Shown here: positions 6,142 through 11,686 of the stretch, in pieces
Layout: every line of letters starts with the position of its first letter
How positions within the stretch are numbered: the stretch's first letter is position 1
Source of the DNA: CAYTEH01 sp964436765
Lineage (GTDB): Bacteria > Patescibacteriota > Gracilibacteria > Peribacterales > Peribacteraceae
NCBI GenBank assembly: GCA_964436765.1
Contig: CAYTEH010000035.1
Coordinates: 1 to 12,375, forward strand
Length of the DNA stretch: 12,375 bases
Reading direction: 5' to 3'
Notes under the pieces: model-generated
What the model was told of the DNA's origin: nothing
What the model saw: the letters and a program-made list of their open reading frames with translations, nothing else
Databases searched by the model: none
Translations under genes and position numbers: made by a program

Positions 6142-6237
6142 ATGCTCACCCATGCCCACACCACCGGCCTGCCGCACGTGATGTTCCTGCTGCTCACGGG
6201 CGCAGTGGGGTTCCTGGTGCTCTTTCTGACGCTCTGA
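6142..6237 (+). CDS. 31-aa single-helix membrane peptide
   Basis: A very short gene: a His-containing N-terminus (residues 1-12) followed by one hydrophobic helix (about 13-31), ending in FLTL and a TGA. Nearly all codons end in G or C (roughly 28 of 31), the same bias as neighbouring genes and more than expected by chance. The ATG follows TTCCTCTGTCCATC, the C/T-rich leader type seen before other genes here. The next gene starts two bases after its stop, implying coupling. I know of no homologue; expression is unproven. Confidence 0.55.
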   Translation: MLTHAHTTGLPHVMFLLLTGAVGFLVLFLTL

Positions 6238-6239
6238 CA

Positions 6240-6566
6240 ATGAATCACCATCCCTTCACCGCCGGCACGTGCGGCAATCGAGCCGCCCATGGCAATCATC
6301 AGCACGTCTACAAGCCATCGCATCTGCACATATTCCCCGCGCATCCGGACGACGCGAATACCGGCCCGAGCCGCAACGTTGCCGGTCCGTCCCTGGACGA
6401 GGCAACCACCACGCCCGATTTCCTCCTGATGACGAACGCATCGGCAGTGCCGAGTGAACGCAGCGAGCGGGTGTCATCGGGGAACGCAATGGTGCCGGGC
6501 CAAGACGACGCTGCGCCAATGGAGCCGGACGAGCGCGATTGGATCGATGCCGACGCGCGCAGGTGA
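6240..6566 (+). CDS. Hypothetical 108-aa polar protein
   Basis: A 108-aa protein with a His-, Pro- and Asn-rich N-terminal half (HQHVYKPSHLHIFPAHPDD at about 20-38) and an acidic C-terminus (DDAAPMEPDERDWIDAD). It has no membrane segment or signal peptide and looks largely disordered. I recognise no domain. Support comes from strong G/C bias at third codon positions throughout, from a start two bases after the 31-aa peptide's stop, and from its stop lying at the promoter of the DsbB-like gene. Antisense frames over the same bases are shorter or more Arg/Ser-rich. The His cluster could bind metal, but this is only a possibility. Confidence 0.5.
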   Translation: MNHHPFTAGTCGNRAAHGNHQHVYKPSHLHIFPAHPDDANTGPSRNVAGPSLDEATTTPDFLLMTNASAVPSERSERVSSGNAMVPGQDDAAPMEPDERDWIDADARR

Positions 6567-6590
6567 CTGGCGTAACATTTGCCCTAGAAT
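6563..6590 (+). promoter_or_regulatory. Promoter GTGACT-N16-TAGAAT for the redox cluster
   Basis: TAGAAT (6585-6590) is a good -10 box, 27 bases before the ATG at 6618. A weak -35, GTGACT (6563-6568), is 16 bp upstream and overlaps the stop of the 108-aa gene. It would drive the DsbB-like, flavodoxin-like and rhodanese genes, and perhaps the bactofilin-like gene. Confidence 0.45.
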
Positions 6591-6617
6591 ACTCGTATCT
6601 CTTCCCACATTTCCTGC

Positions 6618-7157
6618 ATGTCCCCGTTCACCCTCATCACGTTCCTCTCCGTCCTCACGGTCTTCGGCCAGGTGCTTTCGGCCGTTCTCATTGCGGCGTT
6701 GCTCACGGGCACGCTTCGGAGCCTCACGGGCTGGATCTCGCGGAACGCCGTCACGCTCATGTCCGTCGTGGCCATCACCGCGACGGCGGGCAGTCTCTTT
6801 TTCTCGGATATCGCCGGCTGGACGCCGTGCAAGCTCTGCTGGTACCAGCGCATTTTCATGTACCCGCAGGTGCCAATCCTCCTGCTGGCGCTCTGGAAAC
6901 GTGACCGGAGCATCGCGCCCTACATCCTGACGCTCTGCGCGATCGGCGCGGTGATCGCTGCAGTCCACTACGGCGAGCAGGTGAATCTCGCACTGCACCC
7001 GTCGATGGAAGTCGTCCCCTGCGACGACACGGGCGTCTCCTGCGCGCGGACGCCGACGTTCGCGTTCGGCTACATCACCATTCCGCTCATGGCTCTCACC
7101 GCGTTCGCCATGAACGCAGCCGGGTCGCTCTGCATGCTTCAAAAACGCGCTTCCTGA
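6618..7157 (+). CDS. DsbB/BdbC-like disulfide bond formation protein
   Basis: A 179-aa membrane protein that would reoxidise an extracytoplasmic thiol-disulfide oxidoreductase and pass electrons to quinone. The first redox pair lies in WTPCKLCWYQR (Cys71, Cys74), the hallmark of the DsbB/BdbC family; the second pair is Cys135 and Cys142 (VPCDDTGVSC), in the next extracytoplasmic loop. Helices lie at about 8-30, 44-63, 77-93, 100-117 and 145-172, one more at the N-terminus than the usual four. All four key cysteines are present, so it should be active. No DsbA-like partner is in the window. It is followed after 14 bp by the flavodoxin-like gene. The ATG is preceded by a C/T-rich leader. Confidence 0.87.
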   Translation: MSPFTLITFLSVLTVFGQVLSAVLIAALLTGTLRSLTGWISRNAVTLMSVVAITATAGSLFFSDIAGWTPCKLCWYQRIFMYPQVPILLLALWKRDRSIAPYILTLCAIGAVIAAVHYGEQVNLALHPSMEVVPCDDTGVSCARTPTFAFGYITIPLMALTAFAMNAAGSLCMLQKRAS

Positions 7158-7171
7158 TTCCCCAGACACGC

Positions 7172-7690
7172 ATGCGCTCCATCAACATCATCTACGCCTC
7201 CACCAGCGGCAACACCGAGTACGTCGCCGATGTCATCCGGCAACAGGCCATACTGCATGGATCCGATATCGAGGTCGAATGCCGCCGCGCGGAAACCGCG
7301 AAGCCGGAAGATCTCCTGCGGGGGGACGTACTGATTTTGGGCTCGGGCACCTGGAATACGGGCGGCCGGGAGGGACAGCTGAACCCGCACATGCATGCCC
7401 TTCTGCACGACCGTGCGACGCAGCTTGATCTCCGCAAGAGAGCCATGACTTTCATAAGTCTCGGGGACGATCGGTACTACTTCCGCACGCGCTGCACGGA
7501 ACATTTTCTCCGCTTCCAGCGCGAACACGACGGCACGCTGTTCGTCCCGCCGCTCGTGCTGGTGAATGAACCGTACGAACAGGAGGAAAAAATCATCCGC
7601 TGGACCGGAAAACTCATCGCACGCATGATGCAAAATGCACCCGGGCACGTCCGCGCCCGCTCATCCACTCCTTCCCTCGCCTCCATATGA
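7172..7690 (+). CDS. Flavodoxin-like FMN-binding protein
   Basis: A 172-aa flavodoxin-fold protein. The FMN phosphate-binding loop is YASTSGNTEYVA (8-19, the T/S-x-T/S-G-N-T motif after the first strand), followed by a helix. A second strand, DVLILGSGTWNTGG (about 52-65), supplies the aromatic 50s-loop residue that would stack on the flavin, and FISLGDDRYY (about 94-103) corresponds to the 90s loop with a further aromatic. A C-terminal tail beyond about residue 150 is not part of the fold. Such proteins shuttle single electrons in the cytoplasm. Its stop overlaps the rhodanese start by four bases (ATGA), so the two are translationally coupled. The redox partner is unknown. Confidence 0.82.
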   Translation: MRSINIIYASTSGNTEYVADVIRQQAILHGSDIEVECRRAETAKPEDLLRGDVLILGSGTWNTGGREGQLNPHMHALLHDRATQLDLRKRAMTFISLGDDRYYFRTRCTEHFLRFQREHDGTLFVPPLVLVNEPYEQEEKIIRWTGKLIARMMQNAPGHVRARSSTPSLASI

Positions 7691-8289
7691 ACACCTGTTC
7701 CAAGTATCTGATCACCATCAGTATCGCCGGCCTGGCGGGCACCGCGGGCGGCTACCTGGGCGCTTCCTTCCATGCGCCAAGCAACAACGCACGCATCGCC
7801 GAATTCTACGCCACCGAAAACGCGGTGCACGTGAGCCCGCACGGCATCAGGAAGGATATCGCCGCAGCGAAGAATGATTTCGTACTCGTGGACCTGCGCA
7901 GCGCGGAGGAATACGAGAAGGAGCATATCGTGGGCGCCGTGAACATCCCCGCATACAAGGACAAGGATCATTCGGATTACGGCGCCGTGGAGCGGATCGT
8001 CGGCGAATTCAAGGCGCTCCCGGAGGGGAAACGCATCATCGTGTACTGCTATTCCATGCCCTGCATGACCGGACGGAAGGTGGGACAGATGCTGGCGGAG
8101 CACGGCATCTACGTTCAGCATCTCGGCATCGGCTGGAACGAGTGGCGGCACTTCTGGACGCTGTGGAACCATGAGCATGAATGGAACCAGGCCAAGGTCG
8201 AAGCGTACATCGCCACGGGCAAGGAGCCCGGTTCCTACTCGGGCAAGCCCAACATTGAACCATGTATCGAAGGCCAGTTTGGCTGCTGA
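7687..8289 (+). CDS. Membrane-anchored rhodanese-like protein with two-cysteine loop
   Basis: A 200-aa protein with an N-terminal hydrophobic segment (about 7-27) acting as signal or anchor, then a rhodanese domain (about 48-160). The strand FVLVDLRSAEEYEKEHIVGAVNIP (65-88, with the conserved Asp69 and Arg71) and the active loop IIVYCYSMPCMTGRKVG (117-133) define the family. Catalytic Cys121 is followed by a second Cys126, and the loop is longer than the usual C-x5-R/S type, so two cysteines sit at the active site. A tail with Cys193 and Cys200 could form an extra disulfide. The domain probably faces outside the membrane, fitting the DsbB-like protein two genes upstream. Likely roles are handling of a sulfane sulfur or thiol redox; the substrate is unknown. 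Confidence 0.8.
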   Translation: MNTCSKYLITISIAGLAGTAGGYLGASFHAPSNNARIAEFYATENAVHVSPHGIRKDIAAAKNDFVLVDLRSAEEYEKEHIVGAVNIPAYKDKDHSDYGAVERIVGEFKALPEGKRIIVYCYSMPCMTGRKVGQMLAEHGIYVQHLGIGWNEWRHFWTLWNHEHEWNQAKVEAYIATGKEPGSYSGKPNIEPCIEGQFGC

Positions 8290-8308
8290 TTCCATTCCCC
8301 TTCCCCCT

Positions 8309-9520
8309 ATGCGCGCACGCATCACAATCACCGGCACAGTGCTGGCTCTGCTCACGGCCCTCCCTGCGCACGCCGCAACGTTCCAGCATGGCGACACCCT
8401 CAACATCCTGGTCCCCGTTCGCGATAACCTGTACGCGGCCGGCGGCACCGTGACGGTTGAGCAGGCCGTGGAGGGCGATCTGCTCGCGGCAGGCGGCACC
8501 ATCCGCGTGCAGGGGTCCGTGGGCAACACGCTCCAGGCCGGGGGCGGCCAGGTGACGGTGCTGGGACCCGTGAGCAAGAGTGCACGGCTTGCGGGAGGAA
8601 CGGTGACCGTGTCGTCGAACGTCGGAGGAGACCTCATCTTGATGGGCGGGCAGGTCTCGGTGGAATCGGGCGCGGTGATCGGCGGCGATGTGGTGATGCT
8701 GGGCGGCACGCTCACCATGAACGGCGTCGTCAAAGGGGGGCTGAAGGCCTACGGCGGACAGGTACTACTGCAAGGATCCGTGGACGGCCCCGTCGATATC
8801 AACGCCGAGGACGTGACGGTGACGGGGACGGTGCGCGGCGAGTCGCGCCTGTCGACCGGAAAACTGACCCTCGGCACGGGCGCGGCCTTCGGGAAGCCCG
8901 TGCGCTACTGGCGCAGCGAAGGACAATTGGATTTCGGTTCCGCTGCGAAGGAGGGAGCTGCCGTGTATGACGAATCGCTCAAGCGCGTGAAGGAAGAAAA
9001 AGCATACGACGTCGGCAAGGGGGCTGCCGCGGCGATTGCCACTGCGTTCGGCATCTACTCGCTCTTCTCCTCCGCTCTCGTCCTCGTGCTGCTCCTGCTG
9101 CTCTGGCGCGGCTTCTTCGCGCGCGCAGGCCAACGGCTTGTGGACGCTCCGGGGTGGTCGCTCCTCACCGGCTTCCTGTATTTCGTGGCCACGCCGGTGC
9201 TGGGCGTTCTGCTGCTCGCGACCATCGTCGGCATCCCGCTGGGAATCTTCGTGCTCCTCCTCTACGCATTCTCGTACGTCTTCGGCGGCGCAATCACGGC
9301 CATTCTCATGGCGCGCTGGATCGAACTCTGGCGGAAGCAGACCTGGAGCCTGGGCATCTTCTTCCTTGTCAGCCTGCTGGTGCTTGTCATGTTCAAACTG
9401 CTCATCGTGGTGCCGGTCCTCGGATGGATCGCCCGGTCGGGCCTGCTCTTCATGGCTGTGGGCGCGCTGCTCTCGACCCTGCTCGAGGCGTGGAAACGGG
9501 TACGTGCTCCCGCCGCATAA
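8309..9520 (+). CDS. Signal-peptide bactofilin-like beta-helix protein with C-terminal membrane domain
   Basis: A 403-aa protein. It begins with a signal peptide (1-22, cut after PAHA). Residues 24-195 are a series of about nine short repeats of the type GG-x-V-x-V-x-G-x-V-x-G-D-L, the right-handed beta-helix signature of bactofilins (polymer-forming cytoskeletal proteins). A charged linker (211-237) leads to about five hydrophobic helices (about 238-268, 284-306, 308-336, 347-372, 378-393). A similar arrangement is known in many bacteria, annotated as polymer-forming cytoskeletal protein with a DUF8173-type membrane domain; its function is unknown. If the signal peptide is used, the beta-helix lies outside the cell, unlike classic cytoplasmic bactofilins. 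ATG 8309 follows TTCCATTCCCCTTCCCCCT. Confidence 0.8.
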   Translation: MRARITITGTVLALLTALPAHAATFQHGDTLNILVPVRDNLYAAGGTVTVEQAVEGDLLAAGGTIRVQGSVGNTLQAGGGQVTVLGPVSKSARLAGGTVTVSSNVGGDLILMGGQVSVESGAVIGGDVVMLGGTLTMNGVVKGGLKAYGGQVLLQGSVDGPVDINAEDVTVTGTVRGESRLSTGKLTLGTGAAFGKPVRYWRSEGQLDFGSAAKEGAAVYDESLKRVKEEKAYDVGKGAAAAIATAFGIYSLFSSALVLVLLLLLWRGFFARAGQRLVDAPGWSLLTGFLYFVATPVLGVLLLATIVGIPLGIFVLLLYAFSYVFGGAITAILMARWIELWRKQTWSLGIFFLVSLLVLVMFKLLIVVPVLGWIARSGLLFMAVGALLSTLLEAWKRVRAPAA

Positions 9521-9548
9521 TATTTTCTACCCTCTTCCAACCCCCTGT

Positions 9549-9713
9549 ATGAAGGAACGGATCAAAATCGAGCACCACACGTTCGCCGGCGGCTTCTGGT
9601 GCGCAAGCTGGCTCTTCACCATCGGTATTTTGGATCTTGGTTTCTGGAAGGGAGTCCTGGCAATCATCCTCTGGCCGTACTTCCTGGGCGCGGCGATGAC
9701 CCATCTCCTCTGA
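9549..9713 (+). CDS. 54-aa membrane protein, unknown function
   Basis: A 54-aa protein with a charged N-terminus (MKERIKIEHH) and a hydrophobic, aromatic-rich remainder (about 13-53), forming one or two membrane helices with FWCASWLFTIGILDLGFW and a WPYFLG motif. Small proteins with this WLFTIG...FW...WPYFLG pattern occur in several bacterial groups, but I know of no function. The gene lies 28 bp after the bactofilin-like gene, its ATG preceded by a C/T-rich leader ending AACCCCCTGT. It may belong to the same transcript, or use a TAATAT box overlapping the previous stop codon (9518-9523). Confidence 0.6.
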   Translation: MKERIKIEHHTFAGGFWCASWLFTIGILDLGFWKGVLAIILWPYFLGAAMTHLL

Positions 9714-9762
9714 AACGGTCCATTTGATTGCAGACGCCGCGGAGCTTTGCCACACTCCCTGC

Positions 9763-10593
9763 ATGCGTCCGTTTGCCCTCGGGTTCACCGCGATCGCGGC
9801 GATGACCATTGCATCGTCGGCACATGCCCAGACCCCCGCGCTCGACCGCCTGCGGATAGCCCCGGCGGGTTTTCGGGAGATCCAACACGAACAAGGCGTG
9901 ACGCTCTGGAAAAAGAACAACGAGTACATGCAGATCATCTCGCCGCACAGAGGCGCAGTCGTGACGCTCCTCCACGGCGGCGTGCTGCCCACCGAGGGCG
10001 AAGGCACGATCTTCGGACGCAAGAACCTGCAGCAGTGGTGGAAGGAATGGTCCGCGGAAGAAGGGGGCGCACTCACGCTCGCAAACGGCCAGTTTTTCAA
10101 CATGAATGACCCGGCAAAATCCCCGCTGGCGTTCTCCACCAAGATCGATGGCATCGTGTACGCGGGCTACGGGGACGTGAACGAATACGGCGGCAAGAAG
10201 ATGGCGCTGCGCATCGGCAACCGCACGGCCACCGTGGAGCCGTACAACGATGATGCGGGAAGTCTGTACGACTATCCCGAGGAGGACATCATCGTGGGAC
10301 TCAGGCCCGACGTGAGCAAAGCGGGCGGGCGGCGGCTCGGCCGTACGTTCATCGGGACAATGCGCAACGGCAACGTGGCGATCTTCACGTCGCCCCTGTC
10401 GACGCAGCGCCACGCGGAACGAATGCTGATGTCCTTCGGCGCAGACCGCCAGCGCATCATGATGCTCGACGGCGGCGGATCGACGCAGTTTATCGTCGAA
10501 GGCGAATTGATGATTCCCTCCAAAAAAAGAGGGACCGCTCCGGCGCTCCGTGCGGTCCCGCTTGCCATCGGTGTGACGAAGGGCGACCGGTGA
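9763..10593 (+). CDS. Secreted phosphodiester glycosidase (NAGPA/DUF2233) domain protein
   Basis: A 276-aa exported protein. A signal peptide (1-22, cut near AHA-QT) precedes a single NAGPA-like domain, named after the human 'uncovering enzyme' that removes GlcNAc from phosphodiesters. Diagnostic segments are LANGQFFNM (106-114, usually NG-x-F) and MMLDGGGSTQFIVEG (233-247), with the strictly conserved DGGGST carrying the active-site region. In bacteria these proteins are linked to cell-wall or exopolysaccharide sugar-phosphodiester turnover. ATG 9763 is chosen over 9724 because the signal peptide starts there and C/T-rich ACTCCCTGC precedes it. The last codons (10531-10559) double as an intrinsic terminator for the convergent operon, and the TGA stop abuts the neighbouring gene's stop. 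Confidence 0.85.
   Translation: MRPFALGFTAIAAMTIASSAHAQTPALDRLRIAPAGFREIQHEQGVTLWKKNNEYMQIISPHRGAVVTLLHGGVLPTEGEGTIFGRKNLQQWWKEWSAEEGGALTLANGQFFNMNDPAKSPLAFSTKIDGIVYAGYGDVNEYGGKKMALRIGNRTATVEPYNDDAGSLYDYPEEDIIVGLRPDVSKAGGRRLGRTFIGTMRNGNVAIFTSPLSTQRHAERMLMSFGADRQRIMMLDGGGSTQFIVEGELMIPSKKRGTAPALRAVPLAIGVTKGDR
10522..10559 (-). terminator. Intrinsic terminator on the minus strand, inside the glycosidase CDS
   Basis: On the minus strand, GGGACCGC (10559-10552) pairs perfectly with GCGGTCCC (10538-10531), an 8-bp G/C-rich stem with a 13-nt loop, followed by TC and a run of seven T (10528-10522). It is well placed, about 35 bases past the stop of the minus-strand gene at 10594, and lies within the coding sequence of the opposite gene. 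Confidence 0.8.
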
Positions 10594-10737
10594 TCAGCCC
10601 GATACGTTCGCCAGCATCAGGAGCATCGACGCGAGCACTGCAACGGTCGCGGCAAGGAGAAAAGGCATGGCGATGTTCATTTCTTCCAAACGCCAGTCGT
10701 GCCGGTGGTGATGGAACGTGTGTGCCATAGTGCCCAT
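10594..10737 (-). CDS. 47-aa His-rich single-helix membrane peptide
   Basis: A 47-aa protein with a polar, His-rich N-terminus (AHTFHHHRHDW at 5-15) and one hydrophobic helix (about 23-44, AMPFLLAATVAVLASMLLMLA). A second ATG three codons in (10728) is an alternative start giving 44 aa. The gene begins 23 bp after the FMN reductase stop and ends just before a strong terminator, so it is probably the last gene of that transcript; a GATACT box at 10758-10753 (minus strand) could give it its own promoter. I recognise no family. The His cluster on one side of the membrane might bind metal or haem; that is speculation. Its stop codon abuts the stop of the convergent glycosidase gene. Confidence 0.6.
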   Translation of the reverse strand: MGTMAHTFHHHRHDWRLEEMNIAMPFLLAATVAVLASMLLMLANVSG

Positions 10738-10760
10738 AAGACACCATGCACGAGTATCTC

Positions 10761-11336
10761 TTACACGCCCCGGACCGTTTTCATGGCGGTCCCCCATTCC
10801 ACGAGTTGCGTGAGCATCGTTTTCGCGGCGCGCATCAGCGACTGTTCTTCGGCCGGCTTCCACGCATCGGGTCCGCCGAACGTGATGCTCCCTGGGATGA
10901 GCACCGCGGCACGGACATCCGCCATCATCAGCTCCCCGGCCACGAGCCGGAGTTGCTCCACCGCCCGCGCGCCGCCGGCGCTGCCGTAGCTCACGAACCC
11001 CACAGCCTTGTTGTTCCACTCGGCAAAGATGAGATCGAAGGCGTTCTTGAGCACGGCGCTCGTGCCGTGGTTATACTCGGGCGTCACCACCACGAACGCA
11101 TCGGCCCAGGCGACCGTCTTCGCCCAGTTGTTTACCACCGGGTTCCCGTAGTCCCCGTCCTTTGCCGACGAGGGCGACTTGGGCGAATCAAACATCGGCA
11201 ACTGGAGATCCCGCAGGTCCCAGAATTGCACATCGACGTCTTGCAATTTCTTCGCTTCATCAAATATCCACCGCGCGGGCTTCTCCCCAAAACGATTCTG
11301 ACGCGTACTGCCGAGAATGACTGCGATGTTGAGCAT
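10761..11336 (-). CDS. NADPH-dependent FMN reductase family protein
   Basis: A 191-aa flavodoxin-fold quinone/FMN reductase of the SsuE/azoreductase-like group. Evidence: strand and phosphate loop IAVILGSTRQNRFGEKPARW (4-23, GSTRxxR), TPEYNHGTSAVLKNAFDLI (85-103, with the family PEYNH that binds the flavin), and VGFVSYGSAGGARAVEQLR (112-130, YG-x-x-GG). Length is typical. Such enzymes use NAD(P)H to reduce flavins, quinones, azo compounds or metal ions in the cytoplasm; the substrate is not predictable. The start ATG 11336 follows the C/T-rich leader CTTTCCCTCCTCCGTTTC; an in-frame copy of the same start context lies 36 bases upstream. TATATT (11410-11405) is a possible -10. The 47-aa peptide gene follows on the same strand. 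Confidence 0.87.
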   Translation of the reverse strand: MLNIAVILGSTRQNRFGEKPARWIFDEAKKLQDVDVQFWDLRDLQLPMFDSPKSPSSAKDGDYGNPVVNNWAKTVAWADAFVVVTPEYNHGTSAVLKNAFDLIFAEWNNKAVGFVSYGSAGGARAVEQLRLVAGELMMADVRAAVLIPGSITFGGPDAWKPAEEQSLMRAAKTMLTQLVEWGTAMKTVRGV

Positions 11337-11375
11337 GAAACGGAGGAGGGAAAGACTGATAGAGTTGAGCATGAA
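11328..11375. repeat. 12-bp direct repeat around the FMN reductase start
   Basis: GTTGAGCATGAA occurs at 11328-11339 and again at 11364-11375, exactly 36 bp apart. On the minus strand each copy reads TTCATGCTCAAC, so the reductase has two identical, in-frame start contexts (Met-Leu-Asn), 12 codons apart. The bases between them are C/T-rich in the minus strand. Confidence 0.7.
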
Positions 11376-11409
11376 CGGGGCAGAAGCACCAGTCTTTTGC
11401 ATCGAATAT

Positions 11410-11667
11410 ATGACCAATGCGCAGCAGGGAACCGGCCGCGACGGACCCACCGACGACGGCATCGCGGCCTACGCCGACGACGATCCGGATCTGGACCGGA
11501 ACCTCCGCAGGGAGATCACGCTGCGATCGCTCGCTGATGAAGAATTGCGCGCGCAGATAGCCCTGTACCGCATCATGCTCGCGGCGGAGAAAACAGGAGA
11601 CCCGCGGCAGATAGAGGACGCGCTCGGCCGCATACTCGGCGCCGAGGAGAACGGCGCATCGGGCTAG
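11410..11667 (+). CDS. Hypothetical 85-aa helical protein
   Basis: An 85-aa soluble protein: an N-terminal polar, Asp/Gly-rich part (1-30) and a helical, charged C-terminal part (about 31-78, containing LRREITLRSLADEELRAQIALY). I recognise no domain. ATG 11410 is chosen because G/C bias at third codon positions begins here and is absent in the 13 codons upstream; an in-frame ATG at 11371, five bases after TAGAGT, is an alternative giving 98 aa. The gene is divergent from the FMN reductase and its start overlaps the reductase's likely -10 region. A promoter for the next gene lies within 20 bp of its stop. Confidence 0.55.
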   Translation: MTNAQQGTGRDGPTDDGIAAYADDDPDLDRNLRREITLRSLADEELRAQIALYRIMLAAEKTGDPRQIEDALGRILGAEENGASG

Positions 11668-11674
11668 GGAACGC

Positions 11675-11680
11675 TATACT
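11675..11680 (+). promoter_or_regulatory. TATACT -10 box, leaderless start
   Basis: TATACT at 11675-11680 is exactly six bases before the ATG at 11687, the same spacing as at 3777-3782 and 3797-3802. No recognisable -35 is present 15-19 bp upstream. It sits in the 19-bp gap between two genes. Confidence 0.55.
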
Positions 11681-11686
11681 CGCCGC

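Noticed and set aside
5272..6240. Minus-strand 322-codon frame; the part over about 5830-6030 looks protein-like (PDRRPYEVSRLYG, then EVPRVYPAVEAQGKPMGG)
   Set aside because: Most of it is antisense to the transposase and crosses that gene's terminator; no start codon with a leader or promoter is near the protein-like part. It may be a degraded gene fragment, but I cannot support it.
6099..6519. Two minus-strand frames of 81 and 87 codons opposite the small-gene pair
   Set aside because: They overlap the plus-strand pair, which has better codon bias, leader and spacing.
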